Shown: positions 1 through 12,300 of the stretch, piece by piece
How the letters are laid out: each line of letters starts with the position of its first letter
Position numbering within the stretch: position 1 is the first letter of the stretch
Assembly (NCBI GenBank): GCA_003762875.1
Contig: RIBL01000002.1
Span: 1-64,000 of the forward strand
Origin: Muribaculaceae bacterium Isolate-110 (HZI)
GTDB lineage: Bacteria; Bacteroidota; Bacteroidia; Bacteroidales; Muribaculaceae
Direction of reading: 5' to 3'
Length of the DNA stretch: 64,000 bases
Made by a program: the position numbers and the translations under genes
Notes under the pieces: model-generated
The model's input: the letters and a program-made list of their open reading frames with translations, nothing else
Databases searched by the model: none
Told to the model about the DNA's origin: nothing

Positions 1-138
1 GCTTCCGTATCCTCTCTTGACATCCATCCCCGCCAACAGAAAACCTCAATCGAAGAGCACGCGGTGACTACACTCGACTCGCTTACCGCTGTCCTGTGCA
101 GCCATCCAAAGTTACACGCAGGAAACATCAACAACTGA
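1..138 (+). CDS. istA: IS21 transposase IstA, C-terminal fragment (runs in from the left)
   Basis: Frame 1 is open from the first base to TGA at 136-138 and encodes 45 residues with no start, consistent with the extreme C-terminus of the IS21 DDE transposase. No catalytic residue lies in this part. The call rests on position: it ends 7 bases before an unmistakable istB, the invariant istA-istB order of the family. IstA cuts and joins the element ends; IstB assists as an ATPase. Confidence 0.7.
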   Translation, partial: ASVSSLDIHPRQQKTSIEEHAVTTLDSLTAVLCSHPKLHAGNINN

Positions 139-145
139 TTGAAAA

Positions 146-910
146 ATGGAAGAAAACAAAGACATTAAAATAATACGCAAAGCGGCCACAGAGCTTAAAC
201 TCCCATTGTGGCGCGATGCCCTTGACGAGTATATAAGCCGCTTCGCCGCCGAATCATGGAGCGTGCAGCACCTCATGGCCATTATGATGCAGGACCAGCT
301 TAAAATGCGTGCCGACAACCGCCGCCGCACTCTGATAAAGCGTGCCGACTTTCCGCAACTCAAATATCTGGGCGACCTCATTGTCGACGAACTCCCCGAT
401 GACGCACGCACCGCTCTGCCACTGCTGCGGTCGCTCGACTTCGTCCGGCAAGGACGAAACCTCATCCTGTACGGCAATCCTGGAACAGGCAAAACGCACA
501 TTGCCACTGCTTTGGGTATCGAAGCCTGCACTCAGGGCATGACCGTAATGTTTACCTCCGTGCCACGGCTTATAACGCAGATCAAAGAGGCACGGCAGGA
601 ACGCGCACTCCGTTCTCTTGAAAACAGGTTCATCAACTACGACCTTGTGATATGCGACGAGTTCGGATACGTCTCCTGCGACAAAGAAGCCGGCGAATTG
701 CTCTTCAACCATCTGTCTCTCAGAGCCGGAAAGAAATCAGTAATCATCACTACAAACCTGGCCTTCAACAGATGGAGCGAGATTATCGCCGACAAAGTCC
801 TCGTGACAGCAATGGTAGACCGCCTGACCCACAAAGCCGTGCTCATAAACATGACCGGAGAATCCTTCAGAATGAAAGAAACCAAGAAAACACTCCAAAA
901 TCAACTATAA
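146..910 (+). CDS. istB: IS21 helper ATPase IstB
   Basis: This 254-residue protein is a full-length IstB, the AAA+ ATPase (DnaC/DnaA-like) that forms an assembly on target DNA and stimulates the IstA transposase. The N-terminal helical domain covers roughly residues 1-95. Walker A is GNPGTGKT at 110-117 and Walker B is VICDE at about 168-172, followed by a sensor-like TTN. The ATG lies 7 bases after the istA stop, so the two are translationally coupled. Nothing suggests inactivation, so the copy may be functional if istA and the left end are intact outside the window. Confidence 0.93.
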   Translation: MEENKDIKIIRKAATELKLPLWRDALDEYISRFAAESWSVQHLMAIMMQDQLKMRADNRRRTLIKRADFPQLKYLGDLIVDELPDDARTALPLLRSLDFVRQGRNLILYGNPGTGKTHIATALGIEACTQGMTVMFTSVPRLITQIKEARQERALRSLENRFINYDLVICDEFGYVSCDKEAGELLFNHLSLRAGKKSVIITTNLAFNRWSEIIADKVLVTAMVDRLTHKAVLINMTGESFRMKETKKTLQNQL

Positions 911-948
911 TTGTATCTAATTTTTTAAATTTGCATGTCCTATGAAAC

Positions 949-988
949 GGTGCACTTCTCAATTAGAATCTGGCGCACTTCTCGATTA
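949..988 (+). repeat. IS21 right-end transposase-binding repeats
   Basis: Two copies of GGYGCACTTCTCRATTA lie at 949-965 and 972-988, differing at two positions and phased by 23 bp. Multiple internal repeats near each end are typical IstA binding sites in IS21 elements. Confidence 0.7.
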
Positions 989-995
989 AATTTTA

Positions 996-1253
996 CATGT
1001 CAGCGATGCAACGCATGAGATAGCGCAGGTCTATTGACTGATACATCTCGGCTGCAAGGTCGATGATGTTGCCTCCTTTTCCAAGTCCGAAGTCATACCA
1101 GCAGTTAAGCGTGGTTTCCACCTTAAACGACGGCGTATGTTCCTGTCGCAACGGCGACTTATACCATAGCCTCGTTCCTTTTCTCACCGTCGGTTCATGT
1201 CCGAGTTGAGATAAGAAGGTGGCTAAAGGGATTGATTTAATCTCTTTGAGCAT
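996..1253 (-). pseudogene. CHC2-type primase-like protein, truncated by IS21
   Basis: The 86-residue product matches the N-terminal CHC2 zinc-finger-like domain of primases carried by Bacteroidetes mobilizable elements (SPLRQEHTPSFKV, then WYDFGLGKGGNIIDL). The zinc ligands are not conserved, as is common in this subfamily. Reading continues to residue 85 and then enters the IS: the final Met codon straddles 996-998 and the TAA at 993-995 is IS sequence. The toprim catalytic domain that should follow is missing here and is probably on the far side of the IS. It lies 74 bp downstream of the RepA-like ATPase in the same direction, as expected for a replication module. Confidence 0.75.
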
Positions 1254-1327
1254 ATCTAAAATTTATGTTGGGGATTTGGTTCGGGTTCAGCTCACATATA
1301 TACACCCCGTACTGAACCGAACTTAAA

Positions 1328-2362
1328 TCAGAAATAAAAATCGGGGTTGTATGAGTATGTGCCGTTTTCCCGGATTACCATCCGTTTGTTCATTAGAAAA
1401 GATTTCAGTTTCGTCACCTTGCCGTCGCCATATGGGAACCCACAGGCGGCATAGGCTCTCTTGATGCTGTCCTCACAGTTCTGACACCCTTTTATAGCGC
1501 CGTTGGCAAATGCCATTTCAAGAGCCTGTCGGTGCTGTTCGGGCGAAAGCTCCGAGTATGAGAAGGTCTGAACCTTTGACTTCCCGGCAAAGGTGTATTC
1601 AGTGGCAATCTCCGGAAGTCCTGCCTCATTGACGATGAAAGCAAATGGCGGGAAGTCCATCGAGCGGATACACGATGCCGAAACCTCCGTCACCTCGCTG
1701 TCGGTCGTGCTTTTGCAGACTTGCAGAACCGTCTCTGCTTTGTTGTTGAGTTCGGTGCCGACATGACCGCGCACGTTGTCATCGCTCTTGTTAAGGTGCA
1801 GAACCGTGTGTATGTGTATCTGATACTTGTCAGTCCACTCCATGAGCTTGCCTATAAGTCGTGACGATTCAATGGCATTGTTGATGTCGAACATAAGGTC
1901 GCGGATTCCGTCAATAATCACCAGTCCGACATTGGGTGTGTTTGCGATAGCATTGTCGATAAGTTCAAGGCGCAAATCGGGCGTAATGGCGCGGAGCTGG
2001 GCGAATATCAGATTTTTCGGATGGCTGTCAAGAGGTAGCCCGGCGAGCTGAAGCGCACGTCGCATGATTCGCTGGCAATGGTGTGGACTCTGCTCGGTAT
2101 CGAAATACAGGATTGTACGCTTGTCATCGGGAAACTCGGCGATATAGCGCAAAACCTCTCCATTGGTAAGTGCAGCCGCAAGAATCGCACTCACGTTGAA
2201 CGTCTTTTTGCTTTTCGCCTTTCCGGTGGATGCTGAGAAGTTGCCAAGTGTGCCGATAACCGATCCGTTGCAAAAGAGAACCTCAGGACTTTTGGCTATC
2301 TCATCGGTCACTCTGAGCTGATATGACTGCCAGAGTTTGTTCAATTCTTTCGCGTCCATCAT
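1328..2362 (-). CDS. RepA-like RecA-fold ATPase/helicase of a mobile element
   Basis: This 344-residue AAA/RecA-like ATPase resembles the RepA-type helicases found beside primases in Bacteroidetes mobilizable elements. The nucleotide-binding loop is the lysine-rich variant TGKAKSKKT at 46-54. Walker B is VIIDG ending at D151-G152, and a conserved HxN motif with GTELNNKAE follows. It would unwind origin DNA during replication of the excised element. The start overlaps the stop of the upstream helix-turn-helix gene by 4 bases (ATGA), indicating coupled translation. The second Met could also be the start. The C-terminal 90 residues carry a winged-helix-like, basic region. Confidence 0.75.
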   Translation of the reverse strand: MMDAKELNKLWQSYQLRVTDEIAKSPEVLFCNGSVIGTLGNFSASTGKAKSKKTFNVSAILAAALTNGEVLRYIAEFPDDKRTILYFDTEQSPHHCQRIMRRALQLAGLPLDSHPKNLIFAQLRAITPDLRLELIDNAIANTPNVGLVIIDGIRDLMFDINNAIESSRLIGKLMEWTDKYQIHIHTVLHLNKSDDNVRGHVGTELNNKAETVLQVCKSTTDSEVTEVSASCIRSMDFPPFAFIVNEAGLPEIATEYTFAGKSKVQTFSYSELSPEQHRQALEMAFANGAIKGCQNCEDSIKRAYAACGFPYGDGKVTKLKSFLMNKRMVIRENGTYSYNPDFYF

Positions 2363-2670
2363 TTTCTATCCCTTTCAAGTATCAGACGTTCGACATCGCT
2401 CTGACGATAGCACACCTTTTTACCAACCTTCACTGGGATTAGAATCTTGTTCTTGTTCCAGTTCCAGAGGGTGGTGTGGCACACGCCGAATTTCTCCATC
2501 ACCTCCTTCTTGGTGAGCAGAACCTCCTGTGCCGCGCTGACCATAGCGGGAAGAAGCTCGGCTTTGGCTGCCTCGATTGTCTGCTTTATCAGTTCAACGA
2601 GGTCCGCAAGTTTAACATTGACCGTGACATCGGTCACACCGCTGTTGATTAACTCTAAAAGATTTGTCAT
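2359..2670 (-). CDS. Helix-turn-helix DNA-binding protein (excisionase/AlpA-like)
   Basis: The 103-residue product has an N-terminal amphipathic helical region and a C-terminal MerR/excisionase-type helix-turn-helix: LLTKKEVMEKFGVCHTTLWNW followed by a basic wing and YRQSDVERLI. Proteins of this kind precede the RepA-like ATPase in many Bacteroidetes mobile elements and act as replication, excision or regulatory factors. I chose the ATG at 2670 over one four codons upstream because the domain spacing fits; the choice is not secure. The stop overlaps the ATPase start. TTAAACGAA repeats upstream are candidate binding sites. Confidence 0.75.
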   Translation of the reverse strand: MTNLLELINSGVTDVTVNVKLADLVELIKQTIEAAKAELLPAMVSAAQEVLLTKKEVMEKFGVCHTTLWNWNKNKILIPVKVGKKVCYRQSDVERLILERDRK

Positions 2671-2694
2671 AGGCAAATACAATGTCGCCGATTG

Positions 2695-2865
2695 TTAAAC
2701 GACCAAACGACTCCGGCGACTTTATGAACCGTTCAGCCACTGTCCCGGTCGGAACAGCGCTGCAAAGATAAAGGACAACCGCCCGCTTTGCAATAGCTAA
2801 AACGCTTCATATCAGCCATATAAATTCGTTTAATTTCGTTGGCGTAATTAAACGAATTAAACGAA
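2695..2865. repeat. TTAAACGAA iteron-like repeats upstream of the replication genes
   Basis: Two contiguous direct copies of TTAAACGAA lie at 2848-2856 and 2857-2865, and an inverted copy at 2825-2833. The inverted and first direct copies extend to an 11-bp palindrome (TTCGTTTAATT / AATTAAACGAA). A degenerate copy, TTAAACGA, lies at 2695-2702. The 272-bp gap they occupy has no credible gene and sits just upstream of the HTH-ATPase-primase module, so they may be replication-origin iterons or an operator. Confidence 0.5.
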
Positions 2866-2954
2866 CTGAATAGCCGCGAATCACAACTGCCGAAAATGAA
2901 AAAAGCCACCCGACCGCAAAGGTCAGATGGCTTCAATATGGTGAAATTCCGGCG

Positions 2955-3962
2955 TTATGCCGCCTCAAAATGGTTTCTGATATTGTCGAGATTCTTTTTA
3001 TCCTGCCCCATATCAATCATGCGCTTGCCTCCCATCATCGGAGTGGTGAGCTGCTGGTGGGCTTTCTGCACTCCGCGCAGACCGACAAACTTGTATTCAG
3101 GATAATGTTCAGACAGGGCATCGTGGAATGTGGAGATGTCGCAACTGCGTATGTGCGAATCCTCGTGAAGATAGATATACAGCATGGCGAGGTCATTGCC
3201 GCTCGACCGGAGTTTCAGGAACTCCGATATTTTGCCTTTGATGTGGTCAGTGTTGTCGGGAATGAGGTTGTCAAGGGTTTCACGGACTTTCCTCCTGCCA
3301 CGTTTCTTTGGCTCTTTCTTTTCATCGGTCACTTCGGCTATTTCATCATCAGTCAGAGCTGCCTCAGGTCTTACTTCCTCCATTTCCTCAATGACTGTGT
3401 CGGTAACCGGCACAATGCTTCCCATAGATTTCTGAATTTTTCGGAACTGCCGCCAATCTTCTCTTGTGCGGTGTCCGTTGACTATGCTCATTTGGATTGT
3501 CACAAGAATCATAAAGCGTGCTTTTATACGGTCAGACAGACCGGTATCCTTGTCCTGTATCATTTCCTCGTTGTATGAAACGACAGTTTCCCAGCTGTTG
3601 CCGAAATACATCCATGCAAGCATCGCAGGAACAATGGAATCAGGATTCTGCGACTGGAACCCATCAACAAGAGTAGAGGCTATGTCGGCATCTCTCAAAA
3701 ATTTCTCTATTGAATCCAGATCCTTAGGATTCTTCTCCGACATTTTAGCCATGACAACGTTGGCATATCCCGGAGCTGCCAACTGAGCATATTCAAATAT
3801 CTGTATAAAACCGGAACGGTCGCGCCTGCTCACCTCCTCGGCGAAAGCGCAGTATTCCTCGCGGTGGGTGTCAAGCCACTCCTTGACCATTTCCTTGAAT
3901 TTCTCGTGCTTGATTGTACGGGGTTTAATTTTCATATTGTGATGTAAACGGCGGAACTTCAT
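2955..3962 (-). CDS. Unknown 335-residue island protein
   Basis: I do not recognise a domain with confidence. The protein is hydrophilic and mostly helical, has no signal peptide or membrane segment, and carries an acidic stretch followed by a basic linker (KKEPKKRGRRK) at about 220-230, which suggests two domains and possible nucleic-acid contact. It is the first gene of the island after tRNA-Phe and runs in the same direction as the replication module, from which it is separated by about 270 bp with iterons. It is not a tyrosine recombinase, since the R..HxxR..Y set is absent. The start could instead be the Met at 3935. Confidence 0.7.
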   Translation of the reverse strand: MKFRRLHHNMKIKPRTIKHEKFKEMVKEWLDTHREEYCAFAEEVSRRDRSGFIQIFEYAQLAAPGYANVVMAKMSEKNPKDLDSIEKFLRDADIASTLVDGFQSQNPDSIVPAMLAWMYFGNSWETVVSYNEEMIQDKDTGLSDRIKARFMILVTIQMSIVNGHRTREDWRQFRKIQKSMGSIVPVTDTVIEEMEEVRPEAALTDDEIAEVTDEKKEPKKRGRRKVRETLDNLIPDNTDHIKGKISEFLKLRSSGNDLAMLYIYLHEDSHIRSCDISTFHDALSEHYPEYKFVGLRGVQKAHQQLTTPMMGGKRMIDMGQDKKNLDNIRNHFEAA

Positions 3963-4138
3963 TATCCCGCAATCTACAAACCGACAACCCGATTGAATGG
4001 TTCACTCGCCGTGCTTTATTAAAAAATGTAAAAAGATTTATTTTCCGTTCATTCAGTTGCGTCAAGGCTGGTTCAGCATCGTCCAAACGCCTCTCTCATA
4101 GGTAACTTTATAGGGAACTCGGCAAAATTAGAGTGAAA

Positions 4139-4183
4139 GTAAAATCGCCAAGCAGTTGAATATCAACTACTTGGCGATTTTAC
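4139..4183 (-). terminator. Hairpin directly after tRNA-Phe
   Basis: Arms GTAAAATCGCCAAG (4139-4152) and its complement (4170-4183) pair over 14 bp. After one mismatch, 6 further bp (4154-4159 with 4163-4168) close on a 3-base loop. The structure begins 3 bases after the tRNA 3' end. The T-run is inside the stem, so it may be a terminator or part of an attachment site. Confidence 0.5.
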
Positions 4184-4186
4184 GGG

Positions 4187-4259
4187 TGGTGCCACCAGGA
4201 ATCGAACCGGGGACACAAGGATTTTCAGTCCTTTGCTCTACCAACTGAGCTATGGCACC
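4187..4259 (-). tRNA. tRNA-Phe (anticodon GAA)
   Basis: The 73-nt leftward gene folds as a standard cloverleaf. The acceptor is GGTGCCA with TGGCACC, the D-arm contains GCTCAGTTGGTAGAGC, the anticodon loop is CTGAAAA (GAA, phenylalanine), the T-arm contains GGTTCGATTCC, and the discriminator is A. CCA is not encoded (CCC follows). A perfect promoter lies 22 bp upstream. The 3' end faces the island, making it the probable integration target. Confidence 0.95.
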
Positions 4260-4647
4260 GTGTTTTTCTCTTTTGCGTTGCAAAGGTATGGACTTTTATT
4301 GGTTCCTGCAAATTTTTCGACAATTATTTTTCAAAAAAATTTCACTTTTTTGAACACGATACGGTTAAAATCGCGCCTACCACCTATACGCCAATGCATT
4401 ACATCACTCCGCGAAAGACAAACTTTTTTTGCTCTCTTTTGTTACTTCTTGTGCTCTTGATGAAGCCATGACCATTGTATCATACAAAAACAGTGTTTTA
4501 TTGATGAGATTATTTCAGGAAATTTTGAGTGGAATTTCCGATTTTTACATTCACTGATATAAAAATCACGACAGCGATGACAAAAAATGTGTGACTACCC
4601 ACTTTTCCTACACCGCCGTCGTGCTCCAACAGTATATAGCTACATCA
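4260..4647. other. Intergenic region between tRNA-Phe and gltD
   Basis: No credible gene is seen. The right side carries two AT-rich hairpins downstream of gltD: GGAAATT/AATTTCC at 4518-4539 and GATTTTTA/TAAAAATC at 4540-4567. They may end the amtB-gltBD transcript, though neither has a good T-run. The left end holds the tRNA-Phe promoter. Confidence 0.5.
4281..4312 (-). promoter_or_regulatory. tRNA-Phe promoter
   Basis: Reading leftward, TTTG (4312-4309), 20 bases, then TACCTTTG (4288-4281) match the Bacteroidetes primary sigma consensus exactly. The -7 box ends 21 bases before the mature tRNA. Confidence 0.8.
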
Positions 4648-6081
4648 TCAGTTGGCTGTACTAAGATATGCATGGATGCCTTTGGCCGCATCACGGCCGG
4701 CTGCGATGCATCTTACAACGAGAGATGCTCCTGATGCCACATCACCTGCTGCAAAAACTTTATCCACATCGGTGGCGTGCGTCAACGGATCAACCTTTAC
4801 ATTGCCGCGCGCATCCTTTTCGACACCGAGCTGGTCAAGCAGACCTTCAGCGAGCGGATTGGTGAATCCCATAGCCAGAAGCACGAGTTCGGCTTTGATT
4901 GTCGACTTACGCCCAGTGTGCACAAGATTCATACGGCCGTTAGAAGAATCTTTTTCCCACTCTACCTCTTCAACCTCAACTTCGCTTACACACCCCTTGT
5001 CATCCGGGATGAAACGGCGAGTATCAAGAAGCCAACGACGGTCACACCCCTCCTCATGGCTGCTTGAGGTCTTAAGCACCACAGGCCAGTAGGGCCACGG
5101 CGTGTCGGGATTATCATCTACCGGAGGTTTGGGCATTATCTCTATCTGCGTTACCGAGATGGCTCCCTGTCGATGCGATGTGCCCACACAGTCACTGCCT
5201 GTGTCGCCACCGCCTATCACAAGGACATTTTTCCCTTTGGCTGTCACACGTTCTTTTTCGGTAAACTTACGGCCGGCATTGACGCGGTTTTGCTGCCGGA
5301 GCAGTTCAAGGGCGAAGTGCACACCCTTGAGTTCGCGCCCCTCGACCCTAAGGTCACGCGGCTCTTCAGCCCCGATAGCCAGACACACGGCGTCATAGTC
5401 CTCGAGCAGTTGTGTTGCCTTGATGTCACGGCCTACATTCACACCGCATCGAAACTCTACCCCCTCGGCCTCCATCAGTGCTACACGACGGTCAATGACG
5501 CTTTTGTCGAGTTTAAAGTCAGGGATACCAAACCGGAGCAATCCCCCGGGAGCCTCATTCTTCTCAAAGACGGTCACACTGTGTCCGCGACGGTTGAGCT
5601 GATTGGCACATGCGAGTCCGGCAGGTCCGGAGCCTATCACTGCCACCCGTTTGCCCGTACGCTGAGTCGGAGGCTGAGGCTTCACACGCCCTTCGGCAAA
5701 CGCCCGCTCCACGATGGCAAGCTCATTTTCACGCACTGTCACAGCTTCATGCTGCTTGTTGAGCACACAACCCTTCTCACACAAAGCCGGACACACGCGC
5801 CCTGTAAATTCAGGAAAGTCATCGGTCATCGACAGAAGCGCATATGCCCCCTCAATGTCATCCTTATAGAGACGGTCCTGCCATTCTGGCTGACGGTTGC
5901 CGAGCGGACAGCTCCAGTGGCAAAAAGGCACACCACACTCCATGCAGCGCGACGCCTGTTCGCGACGTTCCACGGCATTAAGGCGCATCTCCACCTCGTT
6001 ATAATCCTTCACGCGCTCTTCTTTCGGACGATAACCGCCCTCTTTGCGCGATATATTCAGAAAAGCCTTGGGGTTTCCCAT
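4648..6081 (-). CDS. gltD: Glutamate synthase, small (beta) subunit
   Basis: The 477-residue protein delivers electrons from NADPH to the large subunit, which makes two glutamates from glutamine and 2-oxoglutarate. The N-terminal 4Fe-4S cysteines are visible at C46, C49, C54, C58 and C97, C101, C105. An FAD Rossmann motif GSGPAG is at 150-155 and a second dinucleotide fold GGGDTGSD at about 290. Length is normal for GltD. It is the last gene of amtB-gltB-gltD, 33 bp after gltB, so it should be co-transcribed and respond to nitrogen supply. Confidence 0.96.
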   Translation of the reverse strand: MGNPKAFLNISRKEGGYRPKEERVKDYNEVEMRLNAVERREQASRCMECGVPFCHWSCPLGNRQPEWQDRLYKDDIEGAYALLSMTDDFPEFTGRVCPALCEKGCVLNKQHEAVTVRENELAIVERAFAEGRVKPQPPTQRTGKRVAVIGSGPAGLACANQLNRRGHSVTVFEKNEAPGGLLRFGIPDFKLDKSVIDRRVALMEAEGVEFRCGVNVGRDIKATQLLEDYDAVCLAIGAEEPRDLRVEGRELKGVHFALELLRQQNRVNAGRKFTEKERVTAKGKNVLVIGGGDTGSDCVGTSHRQGAISVTQIEIMPKPPVDDNPDTPWPYWPVVLKTSSSHEEGCDRRWLLDTRRFIPDDKGCVSEVEVEEVEWEKDSSNGRMNLVHTGRKSTIKAELVLLAMGFTNPLAEGLLDQLGVEKDARGNVKVDPLTHATDVDKVFAAGDVASGASLVVRCIAAGRDAAKGIHAYLSTAN

Positions 6082-6114
6082 TTTTTCTTAATCTACTTTT
6101 TATAATACTGTTTT

Positions 6115-10590
<4,476 letters not shown>

Positions 10591-10613
10591 TATCTTATAA
10601 CTTCTGATTTTTT

Positions 10614-12038
10614 TCAATTCTCTTCAACTCCTCTGAACCAGTCGGCCTCCGTAGGCAGTTCGGTCGAGGCTCCCGACTCATATTCCTCATTGTGCTGCGA
10701 TGCATCAAGCCCGACTTGCTCGTTCCACTTGCTCACACGCATGGGTATCATCTTATCGGTCAGCCAATAGAGCATGTAGCTCACGCTGAAAGTGTAGACA
10801 AACACCATGCCGAGTACAATGATGTGGTTGAGAAAAAACTCACCACGCGAAATCATGTCGGGGTCAGAGGCTGCAAAATAGTCATAGGCAAATACACCTG
10901 TAAGCACCGTGCCGATGATACCGCCGAGCCCGTGAGTCGGGAATACATCGAGAGCATCGTCAAGCACTCGGCTGTAGCTTTTCCATGATACAGCCATGTT
11001 GCAGCATACAGTGATAAAGAACGCAATAAATATGCTCTGGCCTGTTGTGACCCAGCCGGCACAAGGGGTGATGGCCACCAGTCCGACCACTGCTCCTATG
11101 GCGGCACCCATCGCCGAAGGTTTGCGTCCGCGCATGGCATCAAGGGCTATCCACCCCACCATAGCCACGGCTGCGGCAGTATTGGTATTTAAAAATGCCG
11201 ATATGGCTATGCCGTCGGCCGCAAGTGAAGAGCCTCCGTTAAAGCCAAACCAGCCTAACCACAGGAGAGCTGCCCCAAGAAGCACAAACGGCACATTGGC
11301 CGGTTTGTTTTCCGCTCCTGCGTCTCTGCGCTTGCCTAAAAACATCGCTCCGGCAAGAGCGGCCACTCCCGATGCGGCATGCACTACGATACCACCGGCA
11401 TAGTCATGGACATGCATCATGCCAAAAAGACCCTCAGGATGCCATGTACAGTGGGCGAGCGGACAATACACCACCACTGTCCAGAGTATCATAAACAGCA
11501 GATAACCCGAGAAATGCACTCTCTCGGCAAATGCTCCCGTGATGAGCGACGGCGTGATGATGGCAAATTTCATCTGAAACAATGCAAAGAGTGCCAGTGG
11601 TATGGTGGTAGTCACCAATCCTATCTGAGACATTTCCGATGACGGGTCGGTGACATTTCTGACTCCGACGTTTTTCATCATTATGAAATCCATGGGGTTA
11701 CCGATCACATGGGCTATATCGTCACCAAAAGCAAGCCCGAAACCAAACACCACCCATATCACACTCACAAATCCCATCACAATGAAACTCTGCAACATGG
11801 TCGAGATGACATTTTTCTTACGAACCATACCACCATAAAAGAATGACAGTCCCGGCGTCATCATAAGCACAAATATCGTGGCAGTAATCATCCACGCCAC
11901 ATTGGCCCACAAATGGTCACCCGACAAGTCAAACTGTCCCCCCTGTGCATCGGTACGCAATCCTACAAAACTCATTACAAGAAGACTCGCCAAAACAAGG
12001 AGCCAACCTAAATTTACCTTCTTACCTAAAACTTTCAT
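10614..12038 (-). CDS. amtB: Ammonium transporter AmtB
   Basis: The 474-residue inner-membrane channel has an N-terminal signal-like segment and about 11 hydrophobic spans. Family hallmarks are MTPGLSFFYGGMVRKKN near residue 60, the first pore histidine in VVHAASGVAALAGA and the second in THGLGGIIGTVLTG. It imports ammonium for the glutamate synthase genes that follow. The C-terminus is acidic and not fused to a PII domain, and no glnK is adjacent, unlike the common amtB-glnK arrangement. A good promoter lies about 85 bp upstream. Confidence 0.96.
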   Translation of the reverse strand: MKVLGKKVNLGWLLVLASLLVMSFVGLRTDAQGGQFDLSGDHLWANVAWMITATIFVLMMTPGLSFFYGGMVRKKNVISTMLQSFIVMGFVSVIWVVFGFGLAFGDDIAHVIGNPMDFIMMKNVGVRNVTDPSSEMSQIGLVTTTIPLALFALFQMKFAIITPSLITGAFAERVHFSGYLLFMILWTVVVYCPLAHCTWHPEGLFGMMHVHDYAGGIVVHAASGVAALAGAMFLGKRRDAGAENKPANVPFVLLGAALLWLGWFGFNGGSSLAADGIAISAFLNTNTAAAVAMVGWIALDAMRGRKPSAMGAAIGAVVGLVAITPCAGWVTTGQSIFIAFFITVCCNMAVSWKSYSRVLDDALDVFPTHGLGGIIGTVLTGVFAYDYFAASDPDMISRGEFFLNHIIVLGMVFVYTFSVSYMLYWLTDKMIPMRVSKWNEQVGLDASQHNEEYESGASTELPTEADWFRGVEEN

Positions 12039-12123
12039 GACCTGTCATGAATTTAATGTGTGAAACCTATTGATGGATTGCCGCAACAATCCGACCAACT
12101 CTTAAAATTTGTTTATCTCGCCA

Positions 12124-12154
12124 CAAATGTAGAGCTTTGCAATTAAATACGCAA
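12124..12154 (-). promoter_or_regulatory. amtB-gltB-gltD promoter
   Basis: Reading leftward, TTG (12154-12152), 20 bases, then TACATTTG (12131-12124). The -7 box is a full match and the -33 lacks only its first T. The leader to the amtB ATG is about 80 bases. Confidence 0.7.
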
Positions 12155-12252
12155 GAAAAATTACATTTTTCTTTAAAAACAGGTAAATTTTAGACATTTT
12201 CCACACAGCCGTTCCCACAACCTCACGACACAAACCAAGACAGTCTGACCGC

Positions 12253-12293
12253 ATAAAAAAAATCAGGTGCTGTGACTTTAATCGCAGCACCTG
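12253..12293 (-). terminator. Terminator after the DUF4249 lipoprotein gene
   Basis: On the minus strand CAGGTGCTG pairs perfectly with CAGCACCTG (12293-12285 with 12272-12264), followed by A and eight T, a textbook intrinsic terminator 8 bp after the stop. It separates the receptor operon from the amtB promoter. Confidence 0.9.
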
Positions 12294-12300
12294 TTGTAAA

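Larger units (their letters stand above)
1..997 (+). mobile_element. IS21-family insertion sequence, right part
   Basis: The segment holds the end of an istA transposase, a complete istB helper and a right end with two near-identical 17-bp repeats (949-965 and 972-988, two mismatches, 23 bp apart), as IS21-type ends have. The most likely boundary is the CA at 996-997, so that the other strand begins TGTAAAA, matching the usual TG...CA termini of the family. The left end lies before the window. The element sits inside a primase-like gene and supplies its last codon and stop. Confidence 0.85.
998..4187 (-). mobile_element. Putative mobilizable/integrated island next to tRNA-Phe (partial)
   Basis: Four leftward genes (unknown 335-residue protein, helix-turn-helix protein, RepA-like ATPase, primase) match the accessory core of Bacteroidetes integrative mobilizable elements. 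The island begins just past the 3' end of tRNA-Phe, the usual att position. No integrase, relaxase or second att copy is visible, so these would have to lie beyond the IS, left of the window. Boundaries are inferred. Confidence 0.5.

Noticed and set aside
2733-2936. A 67-codon frame across the iteron region
   Set aside because: It reads through the repeats, has no domain and poor codon pattern; more likely non-coding.
5173-6105. A 310-codon frame antisense to gltD
   Set aside because: Shadow of gltD on the other strand; no domain, and gltD has all its motifs.
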